Positions 34,027 to 42,895 of a stretch of DNA of 64,000 nucleotides are shown here, piece after piece. The position numbers were made by a program, and so were the translations under genes. Numbering within the stretch: position 1 is the stretch's first letter; every line of letters starts with the position of its first letter. Below the pieces are notes generated by a model that was given only the letters and a program-made list of their open reading frames with translations, did no database searches and was not told the DNA's origin. The DNA comes from JALHST01 sp038316335 (GTDB lineage Bacteria; Bacteroidota; Bacteroidia; Flavobacteriales; Flavobacteriaceae), in the NCBI GenBank assembly GCA_038316335.1, contig JBBQAM010000006.1:48950-112949 (forward strand). Direction: 5' to 3'.

Positions 34027-35919
34027 TTAATACAGCACCCTGAATTTTATCGTATTCTCGACATTTTTAAGTGCTTTAATAACTTCTTTGTTATACTCCT
34101 TATCCAAATCGGTTATCACATAACCAACTTCATTATCGGTCGAAAGAAATTGTCCCGAGATATTCATTTCGTATTTGGCCAATACTTCATTTATTTTGGC
34201 CATGATGCCTGGTACGTTTTTATGAATGTGCAGAAACCGATGGGCATTTTTTTGTTTTGGCAAACGAATATTCGGAAAGTTAACAGCATCGACCGTGCTA
34301 CCCGAATTTATATAGTCCATAATTTTATGCGGGACGAAATCGGCAATGTTGCGTTGTGCCTCTTCGGTACTCCCCCCGACATGCGGAGTCAAAATAACAT
34401 TGTCAAGGCCTTGAAGTTCGGTGCTAAATTCTCCGTTGGCACTAGGTTCTTCGGGATAAACATCTATGGCCGCACCTACCAATTTTCCGTTTTTTAGGGC
34501 CTTGACCAAAGCTTCGATATCAACCACAAATCCCCTCGACAGATTAATAAGGATGGCGCCGTTCTTCATTTGGTTAATTTCTCGGGCGCCAATAAAATTC
34601 CTGTTGGCTTTATTGTCATCAATGTGCAAGGTGACCACATCGGAAACATTCAATAAATCTTCCAGTGAATTGCACTTGATCGCATTCCCAATGGCTAGCT
34701 GATCATTGATGTCGTAATAATAAACTCGCATACCAATGGCTTCCGCTAAAACCGATAATTGCTTTCCGATGTTGCCATAGCCCACTATTCCGAGATTTTT
34801 ACCACGTACTTCCCTTGAATTAGATGCGGTTTTATTCCATTGCCCGCTGTGTATCTCGGTACTTCTTGGGAAAACACTGCGCATTAGCATAATGATCTCA
34901 CCGATCGCGAGTTCGACCACCGAGCGGGTATTGCTGTATGGTGCATTGAATGCGACCACGCCACGTGATCTACAATAGTCTAAATCAATTTGGGTAGTGC
35001 CGATACAAAAAGCACCCACGACCAACAATTTATTAGCGGCATCCAAAACTTTTTGGGTAACCTGCGTCTTTGATCGGATTCCCAAGACGTGGACTCCTTT
35101 GATCTTTTGAATCAATTCGTCCTCGGACAAACTGGTTTTAATCAGTTCAACCGAAAAACCATCTTCAGAAAGATTATGAAAAGCGGCTGGATGTACATTT
35201 TCGAGAAGTAAAATCTTAATCCTGTTTTTTGGATAAGAAATATTTCTTGGCAAATCATTTACAAATAGAAACTCGTCCAGATTGGGTGCCACATGATCCG
35301 CCTTATTGGCTGCCTTTTCACGATGTACATTCTCGGTATAGGCAAAGAATTTATGGGCTATTCCCGCTTCTCGCATGACATAATCACTATAGCCATCCCC
35401 GATGACCTGAACTTCACCTTCTAAATCGAGCCGTTTTAAACATTCGATTTTGCCATTGTGCGAAGAAAGTACATTGGTTTCATCAAATCCGATAATATTT
35501 CCAGCTTCGTCAAATTTAAAGGTATTGGCATACACGCGCTCTGAAGGGATATTGTATTCTTTGACTATTGGATCAATAAATTCCTTAAAACCACATGAAA
35601 TAACATAAATGTCATCTGAAAACATCTCAAAAAATTCCTTATTCGCTTCGATCGACTTCGAAATCTTCTGTTTCAATTCGCTCACGAGTCTAGTCAAATC
35701 AGACTTATTGGCTTTCAATAATTTTATACGTCGTTCCAATGATTCAGTAAAAGAGATATCCCCGTCGATTCCCAAATTCGTGATCTTCTGTATTTCCTTG
35801 ATTATCTCATCCTTATTAGGTTTTCCCTCCAAGGTCATTTCCGCTAAGACATCCAAAGCCTCTACCCGGGTCAAGGTACTATCAAAATCAAATACATACT
35901 TCCTGCCCACTTCCACCAT
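34027..35919 (-). CDS. Fused phosphoserine phosphatase / D-3-phosphoglycerate dehydrogenase
   Basis: Protein of 630 residues combining two serine-biosynthesis enzymes. Residues 1-225 are a HAD phosphatase with D11 and D13 in FDFDSTLTRVEALD, the VISCGFKEF motif and GDGYSD at 174-179, as in SerB. Residues 233-545 are phosphoglycerate dehydrogenase with Rossmann motif GYGNIGK at 381-387, R462 in NLSRGFVVD and H513 in LTPHVGGST. An ACT-type domain (about 565-630, NVPGIMAKINEVL) probably senses serine. All phosphatase residues look intact, so steps 1 and 3 of the pathway may be joined in one chain. It is a single-gene unit. Confidence 0.92.
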   Translation of the reverse strand: MVEVGRKYVFDFDSTLTRVEALDVLAEMTLEGKPNKDEIIKEIQKITNLGIDGDISFTESLERRIKLLKANKSDLTRLVSELKQKISKSIEANKEFFEMFSDDIYVISCGFKEFIDPIVKEYNIPSERVYANTFKFDEAGNIIGFDETNVLSSHNGKIECLKRLDLEGEVQVIGDGYSDYVMREAGIAHKFFAYTENVHREKAANKADHVAPNLDEFLFVNDLPRNISYPKNRIKILLLENVHPAAFHNLSEDGFSVELIKTSLSEDELIQKIKGVHVLGIRSKTQVTQKVLDAANKLLVVGAFCIGTTQIDLDYCRSRGVVAFNAPYSNTRSVVELAIGEIIMLMRSVFPRSTEIHSGQWNKTASNSREVRGKNLGIVGYGNIGKQLSVLAEAIGMRVYYYDINDQLAIGNAIKCNSLEDLLNVSDVVTLHIDDNKANRNFIGAREINQMKNGAILINLSRGFVVDIEALVKALKNGKLVGAAIDVYPEEPSANGEFSTELQGLDNVILTPHVGGSTEEAQRNIADFVPHKIMDYINSGSTVDAVNFPNIRLPKQKNAHRFLHIHKNVPGIMAKINEVLAKYEMNISGQFLSTDNEVGYVITDLDKEYNKEVIKALKNVENTIKFRVLY

Positions 35920-36091
35920 TTTTTAAAAAAATTAAGCTGTAAAAGTAAAAATTTAATCGGTCGGTTTTGGTGTTATTTTCCCAAAAGTTATCCCTGTCAC
36001 CAATCAAACCTATTTTGATAGAAAATTAAGGAACCAATACTCAAAAATTATGGAGATCGGGCAATTCCTCGCTGAATAAAGACAAAGGAGC

Positions 36092-36877
36092 CTATTTCAA
36101 AAATGAAATGATGGCATCTGCAAAGGCCCCTGTTTTATAGGTTCCGTTATGTTCCCCCGGCACTATCTTCAATTGGCTTTTTGGAATTGCGCCCTGTAGT
36201 TCAGATGGCTTCCCATTGTCAACATCCTTATCGCCGGCAACCACCAATACTTTTGCCCTAATTTTGGAAAGAGCCGCTACCGATGTAACCGGCTGATATT
36301 TTTGTTGTAGGTGAAGACATCTCAAATCTGCCCCAATTGATTTGGCATAATTTACCGCCCCTTCGGTCTCTGGGGTGATATTCCCATCAAATGCCTCGGC
36401 AAACATGATTCTTCTACTCCAATTCGGATTCGTAAAATCAAGTCCCATACCACCAAGGGCTGCCTTGCGAATGCGCCGGTCACGCGTCAATAATTTAGCA
36501 AGTACAATACTACCCCGAGAATAACCGACCGCGCTGTATTTTTTAATTTTCAAGAAATCCATCAGGAGCAGCATGTCACGTACTTCCGCATCATCAGCAA
36601 AGGCATCGTCTTCGTGCGGCTTATCCGATTCACCATTGCCACGCTGATCAGGAATGATCAGACGATAGCCATTCTTTAGTAATTCCTTTTTGAGTGCTGT
36701 ACTTTCCCAAGAATTACGCGTACCTATAAATCCATGCAATAGCAAAATCGGCATACCTTCACCTTCATCTGTAAATGCGATCCGTGTTCCGTCGAACGAT
36801 TTAAAAAAATGAGCCTGTGCAGTAATAAAATTGCATGCAAAGGTCAAAAGTAGCAGTTGGATCATTTTAAGTTTCAT
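36092..36877 (-). CDS. Exported alpha/beta hydrolase
   Basis: Protein of 261 residues with a signal peptide (about 1-20, ending ITAQ). The nucleophile elbow is GYSRGS, the acid is likely the Asp in VVAGDKDVDNG and the base the His in PGEHNGTYK, so the triad is complete. The oxyanion-hole region reads LLLHGFIGT. The substrate is unknown; a periplasmic esterase or lipase-like role is likely. It lies 46 bases after the next-upstream methyltransferase-like gene on the same strand. Confidence 0.88.
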   Translation of the reverse strand: MKLKMIQLLLLTFACNFITAQAHFFKSFDGTRIAFTDEGEGMPILLLHGFIGTRNSWESTALKKELLKNGYRLIIPDQRGNGESDKPHEDDAFADDAEVRDMLLLMDFLKIKKYSAVGYSRGSIVLAKLLTRDRRIRKAALGGMGLDFTNPNWSRRIMFAEAFDGNITPETEGAVNYAKSIGADLRCLHLQQKYQPVTSVAALSKIRAKVLVVAGDKDVDNGKPSELQGAIPKSQLKIVPGEHNGTYKTGAFADAIISFLK

Positions 36878-36922
36878 TCACCTATAATTTAAATTGAAGG
36901 CCGAGTAGACGACGTGTTTTGC

Positions 36923-37375
36923 TCAAAACCATCTTCGTACCTGAATGCAATATTGCGCATAATTCTTTTTGAATTTTTGTGATAATATACGCTCTTCTGC
37001 CTGAATTTGAAAACGATTCATATAGGATACAAATCCCGCCGCCAAAAGCACATTGAAAGCATTTCCCAAGTAAAGCCCCCATGCCAGCAAGACTAAGAGA
37101 AGGGCCAAATACATCGGATTTCTTGAATAGGCATATAATCCGGAAGTCACTAATTTAGAGACCTTTTCGGATTGCATGGGATGAATCGTGGTCTTCGCCT
37201 TATAAAATTGAACTAAGGAAATTATACTTATGACCAGCGAGAACAGCACTAAAAACAGCAGTAGGTAGGAACGTCCGAAAAATTCAAATTGTCCGAATGG
37301 CAAAAATTTGGAAAGCCCGTACATCAATGTCCCAAAAACCAGAAAGACTACCCCAGGCAGTATTTTTAATTCCAT
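36923..37375 (-). CDS. Isoprenylcysteine-methyltransferase-like membrane protein
   Basis: Membrane protein of 150 residues with four to five helices. The motif LYAYSRNPMYLALLLVLL and the C-terminal EERILSQKFKKNYAQYCIQV (Glu and Tyr spaced as in ICMT/PEMT enzymes) place it in the phospholipid/isoprenylcysteine methyltransferase superfamily. Bacterial members have largely unknown substrates. It probably shares a transcript with the downstream alpha/beta hydrolase and is divergent from rdgB. Confidence 0.85.
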   Translation of the reverse strand: MELKILPGVVFLVFGTLMYGLSKFLPFGQFEFFGRSYLLLFLVLFSLVISIISLVQFYKAKTTIHPMQSEKVSKLVTSGLYAYSRNPMYLALLLVLLAWGLYLGNAFNVLLAAGFVSYMNRFQIQAEERILSQKFKKNYAQYCIQVRRWF

Positions 37376-37426
37376 TGTATAAAATTAGTATTTTTAGCGC
37401 TTTTCCGAACATTTTATCGCCTCTTT

Positions 37427-38020
37427 ATGAAACTCGTTTTTGCTACCCATAACCAAAATAAATTGAAGGAAGTACAAAAACTGCTGCCCAGGCAAATAAC
37501 CCTGCTTTCATTAGACGATATTGGTTGTCTGAAGGAAATACCGGAAAATGGCGCCACCTTGGAAGAAAATGCCCTAGCCAAAGCAAAATACGTGTCTAAA
37601 AGATATGCACTTCCTTGTTTTGCAGATGATACCGGCCTACTTGTCGAAGCGCTTGGAGGAGCGCCGGGTGTTTATTCTGCACGATACGCAGGAGTTCATA
37701 AAAATACCGATGACAATTTGAGAAAGTTGCTTGTTGAACTTGAAAATAAGACCGATCGAACCGCCCAATTCAAAACGGTTATCGCATTAATCATGGATAA
37801 TCAGACAACATTATTCACAGGGAGCGTAACGGGATCTATCATAGGTGAAAAGAGAGGAAACGCAGGTTTTGGATATGATCCGGTTTTCAGACCAACCGGT
37901 TTTGATAAAACATTTGCAGAACTGCCATTGGAGGTAAAGAACGAAATTGGCCATCGTGGCAAGGCAATGCGAGCATTAATTTCGTTTTTAAGTATGCGTC
38001 ACGATGTGGATGCCGTATAA
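37427..38020 (+). CDS. rdgB: Non-canonical purine NTP pyrophosphatase (RdgB/HAM1)
   Basis: Removes ITP, dITP and XTP from the nucleotide pool. The 197-residue protein has the substrate-binding FATHNQNKLKEVQKLL, the FADDTGLLVEALGGAPGVYSARYAG motif and the GFGYDPVF and SHR-like IGHRGKAM segments. Length is normal. It is a single gene, with the next gene 265 bases downstream. Confidence 0.96.
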   Translation: MKLVFATHNQNKLKEVQKLLPRQITLLSLDDIGCLKEIPENGATLEENALAKAKYVSKRYALPCFADDTGLLVEALGGAPGVYSARYAGVHKNTDDNLRKLLVELENKTDRTAQFKTVIALIMDNQTTLFTGSVTGSIIGEKRGNAGFGYDPVFRPTGFDKTFAELPLEVKNEIGHRGKAMRALISFLSMRHDVDAV

Positions 38021-38167
38021 AACTATCTTCCTTTAGCAATGTCGTAATTAACTGATACGACTGAGGAGTAGGACAATTATTTGTGAACTTAGGATTGCAT
38101 CCTGGGCGTGACAGAGCGGGCCAGATAACAAAAGACGTTTCTCTTCGGTCAAGTGAAAAATTAACAG

Positions 38168-38285
38168 TATCTTTGCCGCTTAATTTTAACGCCGCCAGTA
38201 TGGCAGGTGTTGCGCCGAGTCCAATGGGTTATATACGATAATCGCTCTATGCAACACACCTATTAGCGATTAAGTAAAACACATT
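38168..38285 (+). promoter_or_regulatory. Structured leader of the DEAD-box helicase gene
   Basis: A TATCTTTG -7 element (38168-38175) predicts a transcript start near 38182 and a leader of about 100 bases. TAATCGCT (38239-38246) can pair with AGCGATTA (38265-38272), ending 13 bases before the ATG. GTGTTGC (38207-38213) can pair with GCAACAC (38251-38257), which lies in the loop of that hairpin; both together would make a pseudoknot. A small GCCA/TGGC hairpin sits at 38194-38204. The pairings are read by eye. Confidence 0.5.
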
Positions 38286-40076
38286 ATGACTAAATTTGAA
38301 GCACTGGGACTGCAAAAGTCCCTATTAGATGCTGTTGCCGATATGGGATTCGAAACCCCTTCGGAAGTACAGGAAAAAACTATCCCGATTTTATTGGAAG
38401 GTGAGACCGATCTGGTCGCCCTTGCCCAAACAGGTACCGGAAAGACCGCGGCTTTCGGGTTTCCATTAATACAAAAAATCGATAGTGATAGTAGAACGAC
38501 CCAAGGATTAATACTTTCCCCGACACGCGAACTGTGTTTACAGATTACGAACGAACTACAATTATACGCCAAGTATGAGCGCAATATAAATGTTGTAGCC
38601 ATTTACGGCGGCGCTAGCATTACGGATCAAGCGAGGCAGATAAAGCGTGGAGCCCAGATCATTGTTGCCACTCCGGGCCGAATGAAGGACATGATCGGAC
38701 GCCGATTAGTCGATATTTCAAAAATCGATTACTGTATTTTAGATGAAGCAGATGAAATGCTCAATATGGGCTTTTTTGAGGATATACAGGATATTCTTTC
38801 AAATACCCCGAAAGAAAAATCAACCTGGTTGTTTTCAGCGACCATGCCTAAGGAAGTTTCGATTATCGCCAAAAAATTCATGCACAATCCTAAGGAAGTA
38901 ACCATTGGGACCAAAAATTCAGGTGTCGATACCGTGCAGCATGAATATTACGTGGTTGGGGGTGGAGACCGTTATTCAGCTTTAAAAAGATTGGCAGACA
39001 CCAACCCCGACATTTTCTCAGTGGTCTTCTGCCGAACAAAAAGGGACACTCAAAAAGTTGCCGAAAAATTGATCGAGGATGGCTATAATGCCGGAGCCCT
39101 TCATGGGGATCTTAGCCAGAATCAGCGGGATCTCGTTATGAACGCTTTCCGTAAGAAGCAAGTACAAATGTTGGTAGCCACAGATGTTGCCGCAAGGGGC
39201 ATTGATGTAGATGACATAACCCATGTCATCAATTACCAACTTCCCGATGAAATAGAAACCTATACACACAGGAGTGGTCGTACTGGTCGTGCCGGGAAAT
39301 CAGGGATTTCTATGGTGATAATTACGCGAAGTGAACTGCGTAAGATCAAGGCTATTGAAACTAAGATAAAGCAACAATTTATTGCCAAAAAAATTCCGAC
39401 AGGAATGGAAATCTGTGAAATACAGTTGTACCACCTGGCGAATAAAATCAAGGATACAAAAATAAACGAGGAAGTTGAGGATTATTTGCCGGCCATTAAT
39501 GATGTATTTCAAGGTATTGATCGGGATGAATTGATCAAAAAAATTATCTCGGTCGAATTTACCCGGTTTTACAATTATTACAATAAGACACAGGATTTAA
39601 ATACAATCGATGTCAGGGACCGGGGAGAAGGAAGAGGCGATCGTAATAACGCGGGCGAAATGGCCGCTGATGGTTCGGTTAGATACTTTATCAATGTTGG
39701 TGAAAAAGATGGATATGATTGGATGTCCCTGAAAGATTTCTTGAAAGATACCCTCGATTTTGGCCGGGATGCCATTTCAAAGGTAGATGTCAAGGAAAGT
39801 TTTTCATTCTTTAACACGGATGCCTCCGATACGGCCCAAGTGCTTGAAAAATTTACCGAATTCAAGGTTGATGGTAGGTTTGTGAATGTCGAAGTGTCAA
39901 AGAGTCCCGGGGGATCAAGTGGCGGCGGCAACCGACGTGGTCGGGATAGGGCCCAAAATCGTGGCGGTAAAGATCGTGAACGGAGTCGTGGTAAAGGACG
40001 AGAGCGAAATGGTTCTAAGGCCAGTGCAAGTAATTCAGGGAATCGACGTAGTAAACGGAGAAGTGATTTCTTTTAG
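38286..40076 (+). CDS. DEAD/DEAH-box ATP-dependent RNA helicase (DeaD/CsdA-like)
   Basis: RNA helicase of 596 residues. Motif I is AQTGTGKT, motif II DEAD in LDEADEMLNMGFFEDI, motif III SAT, and motif VI HRSGRTGRAGKSG. After the two RecA domains (about 1-370) come a dimerisation-like region, an RNA-binding domain of the DbpA type (about 455-540, with SVRYFINVGEKDGYDW), and a disordered Arg/Gly/Ser tail, as in CsdA. It likely helps ribosome assembly and mRNA turnover, especially in the cold. The structured leader and a clean terminator make it a single-gene unit. Confidence 0.95.
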   Translation: MTKFEALGLQKSLLDAVADMGFETPSEVQEKTIPILLEGETDLVALAQTGTGKTAAFGFPLIQKIDSDSRTTQGLILSPTRELCLQITNELQLYAKYERNINVVAIYGGASITDQARQIKRGAQIIVATPGRMKDMIGRRLVDISKIDYCILDEADEMLNMGFFEDIQDILSNTPKEKSTWLFSATMPKEVSIIAKKFMHNPKEVTIGTKNSGVDTVQHEYYVVGGGDRYSALKRLADTNPDIFSVVFCRTKRDTQKVAEKLIEDGYNAGALHGDLSQNQRDLVMNAFRKKQVQMLVATDVAARGIDVDDITHVINYQLPDEIETYTHRSGRTGRAGKSGISMVIITRSELRKIKAIETKIKQQFIAKKIPTGMEICEIQLYHLANKIKDTKINEEVEDYLPAINDVFQGIDRDELIKKIISVEFTRFYNYYNKTQDLNTIDVRDRGEGRGDRNNAGEMAADGSVRYFINVGEKDGYDWMSLKDFLKDTLDFGRDAISKVDVKESFSFFNTDASDTAQVLEKFTEFKVDGRFVNVEVSKSPGGSSGGGNRRGRDRAQNRGGKDRERSRGKGRERNGSKASASNSGNRRSKRRSDFF

Positions 40077-40099
40077 TTATCTTTAGTTAATTGTATACT

Positions 40100-40126
40100 A
40101 AAAATACGCTTCGGCGTATTTTTTTT
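40100..40126 (+). terminator. Terminator of the DEAD-box helicase gene
   Basis: AAAATACGC pairs with GCGTATTTT around a TTCG tetraloop, followed by further T. It is a near-ideal factor-independent terminator about 24 bases after the stop. Confidence 0.92.
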
Positions 40127-40257
40127 GCGCTGTTTGTACGGTTTATACCTATTTTTATCGCCAGTCAAGCACACAGATTCCGAGAATAATAAGGTCGGAA
40201 GTGTTTCAGAAAGAAAATACATACAAATATTTATGTGTAACCCCCGTTTCTTCAAAT

Positions 40258-41034
40258 ATGAATAAATTAGTAGTCCTTTTATGCGCCTTGTTCAGCATTC
40301 TTGGTTTTTCCCAAGATGATCAAAACACCGCAGATAAGAAAATCAAGGCTGTGGTAATCAATTCCCAAACAAGTGAACCCATGGAAAGTGTTCACGTATT
40401 GAACCTAAACAAGGTTTTGGGGACCATTACGAATGAACGGGGGGAATTCGAAATTACAGCATCGGTCAATGATACCCTCTATTTTTCCTTTCTTGGATTT
40501 AAATCACAAAAAATTAGAGTGACCAATGACATGTTCAAGTTCAAGGATACCCAAATTGGGTTAACCGAATTGGCTTATGCCCTTGAGGAAGTTATCGTAA
40601 GGCCATATCAACTTACGGGGTATTTGGAAATAGATTTGAAAAATCTTCCCATGAACACGGCCTATCAGTATAGTATTTCAGGACTCAATGTTGGCTATGA
40701 GGCGGGTAATAAAAATCCAAGTGCGGTAACGAAGGTTCTGGGCGCCATCCTGAATCCTGCAGACCTTTTGCGTAATCTCTTTGGAAAGAAACCGAATCAA
40801 ATGCGAAAGTTAAGGCAAATGAAGGAGGATGATGAGATACGGAATCTTTTGGCTTCAAAATTTGATCGGGAAACGCTTATAGAGCTGCTTCAGGTAGAAA
40901 AGGTCGATATCGAGGATATACTTAACAACTGCAATTATTCAAAATCGTTTATCACAACTGCGAACGATCTGCAAATATTAGATGCTATCAGTAGTTGTTA
41001 TGAGGAGTTTAAGGTATTGAATCGCAATAAATAA
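40258..41034 (+). CDS. Exported carboxypeptidase-regulatory-like domain protein
   Basis: Protein of 258 residues. I use the ATG at 40258 because it begins directly with a signal peptide (MNKLVVLLCALFSILGFSQ); the open frame upstream would bury it. Residues 30-115 form a CarboxypepD_reg-like beta domain (KIKAVVINSQTSEPMESVHV, then GTITNERGEFEI). The rest is helical and charged without a recognised domain. Such stand-alone domains are common in Bacteroidota exported proteins; no function is known. The next gene begins 50 bases later. Confidence 0.8.
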   Translation: MNKLVVLLCALFSILGFSQDDQNTADKKIKAVVINSQTSEPMESVHVLNLNKVLGTITNERGEFEITASVNDTLYFSFLGFKSQKIRVTNDMFKFKDTQIGLTELAYALEEVIVRPYQLTGYLEIDLKNLPMNTAYQYSISGLNVGYEAGNKNPSAVTKVLGAILNPADLLRNLFGKKPNQMRKLRQMKEDDEIRNLLASKFDRETLIELLQVEKVDIEDILNNCNYSKSFITTANDLQILDAISSCYEEFKVLNRNK

Positions 41035-41083
41035 ATTTTCTATTTCCATCTGCATTTTATAGCTTTAACCAAAATAGATGGAG

Positions 41084-42778
41084 ATGAAAAAACTGCTTTT
41101 TGTAGTAACAATTTTCTTATTTCTTTTTTCCTGCAAGGAAACTATCAAGGAACCTGAATTAGAACTGGCAAAAACAGAAGAGGCATCATCAAAGCCTGCT
41201 CTGAATGTGCCTTTTGTATGGGAAGGGGCCAACATCTATTTCCTGCTGACCGATCGATTTAATAACGGGAATCCCGACAATGACATAAATTTCGAACGAA
41301 CCGATTCTACCGGTATCCTGAGAGGTTTTAAGGGTGGAGACCTTGAAGGAATCACCAAAAAAATAGATGATGGTTACTTTACCGATCTGGGAGTGAACGC
41401 CATTTGGTTCACCCCTGTGGTAGAACAGATCCATGGGGATACTGATGAAGGTTCAGGACGTACGTACGGCTATCACGGGTATTGGGCCAAGGACTGGACG
41501 GCCATGGATCCTAATTTTGGAACTCGGAAAGATTTGGAAAATTTAGTAAAAGCGGCCCATAAGCATGGTATTCGCGTGATTATGGATGTTGTCTTGAATC
41601 ATACGGGCCCGGTCACCCCAATCGATCCGGTTTGGCCTGAAGATTGGGTTCGCACCGCTCCGGTTTGCGATTTTACAAGTTATCAGAACACCACCAGTTG
41701 TTGTCTGGTCAAAAATCTTCCGGATATTTTGACCGAATCTACCGAAAGTGTTGAATTACCAGATCCGTTATTGGCAAAATGGAAGGCCGAGGGCAGGCTC
41801 AGCAATGAACTTGATGAGCTACAATTGTTTTTTGATCGCACCGGATATCCACGAGCCCCGAAATTTTATATTATCAAATGGCTGACCGATTATATTAACA
41901 ATTATGGAATCGATGGGTTTCGAGTAGACACTGCAAAACATGCTGATGAATTGGCATGGACCGAATTAGCTAAAGAAGCAACTTATGCATTCGAGACATG
42001 GAAGAAAAAACATCAAGATGAAATTTTAGATGAAAATCCGTTCTATATGGTTGGCGAAGTATATAATTACGCTATCTCAAACGGTACAGAATTTGATTTT
42101 GGTGATAAGAAAGTCGACTATTTTGACCATGGGTTTAAAAGCCTTATCAATTTCCAATTAAAAACTGACGCCCAAAAAGAAGACTATGAAACAATATTCA
42201 GTTCATATAGTGAGCTTCTTCATACGAAACTTTCTGGGAAAACCGTCCTTAATTATTTGACTTCACACGATGATTCACAGCCCTATGATACGGAAAGAAA
42301 ACACGCTTATAAAGCGGCTAATATCTTGTTGTTAACCCCAGGGGAATCCCAAATATATTATGGCGATGAAACTTCAAGAAGTCTGATTGTGAAAGATGCC
42401 ATAGGCGATGCTACCCTTCGGTCATTTATGAATTGGCACGAACTTGATAGTGTGCCCGAAATTCAAAAAGTGCATGCCCATTGGCAAAAATTGGGGAAAT
42501 TTAGAAGGGACCATCCAGCCATTGGGGCCGGGAAACATCTAAGACTAGCCAAAAGTCCGTATGTTTTCAGTAGAACCTATAGCGAAGGGGAATATAAGGA
42601 TAAGGTGGTAGTTGGCCTCGACTTACCTATTGGAAAGAAGTCGCTTTGGGTAAAAGGATTTTTCGGAGACGGCACGAAACTCTTTGATACCTACTCACAA
42701 ACCCCGGTAGAAGTCATGAACGGAAAAGTATTCCTAGATAACGACTTCGATATCGCGTTGTTAGAATTGGCGAACTAA
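41084..42778 (+). CDS. GH13 alpha-amylase-family lipoprotein
   Basis: Exported glycoside hydrolase of 564 residues. From the ATG at 41084 the signal peptide ends in the lipobox FLFSC with C17 (an ATG two codons earlier is also possible). The barrel shows MDVVLNHTGP (region I), GFRVDTAKH with the Asp nucleophile, MVGEVYN with the acid Glu, and LTSHDDSQP with the transition-state Asp. Most likely it cleaves alpha-1,4-glucans at the cell surface. No SusC, SusD or other sugar genes are adjacent, unlike a typical utilisation locus. Confidence 0.92.
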   Translation: MKKLLFVVTIFLFLFSCKETIKEPELELAKTEEASSKPALNVPFVWEGANIYFLLTDRFNNGNPDNDINFERTDSTGILRGFKGGDLEGITKKIDDGYFTDLGVNAIWFTPVVEQIHGDTDEGSGRTYGYHGYWAKDWTAMDPNFGTRKDLENLVKAAHKHGIRVIMDVVLNHTGPVTPIDPVWPEDWVRTAPVCDFTSYQNTTSCCLVKNLPDILTESTESVELPDPLLAKWKAEGRLSNELDELQLFFDRTGYPRAPKFYIIKWLTDYINNYGIDGFRVDTAKHADELAWTELAKEATYAFETWKKKHQDEILDENPFYMVGEVYNYAISNGTEFDFGDKKVDYFDHGFKSLINFQLKTDAQKEDYETIFSSYSELLHTKLSGKTVLNYLTSHDDSQPYDTERKHAYKAANILLLTPGESQIYYGDETSRSLIVKDAIGDATLRSFMNWHELDSVPEIQKVHAHWQKLGKFRRDHPAIGAGKHLRLAKSPYVFSRTYSEGEYKDKVVVGLDLPIGKKSLWVKGFFGDGTKLFDTYSQTPVEVMNGKVFLDNDFDIALLELAN

Positions 42779-42895
42779 ATTCATGATCTAACTCGAATGC
42801 CAAAATCAGTACTTCTGATAATTTCTATGTGTATAATTTCCCCAAAATATGAACAAGATTATAATAATTCCTAGTTTCAATTTTGGAAACCTACA

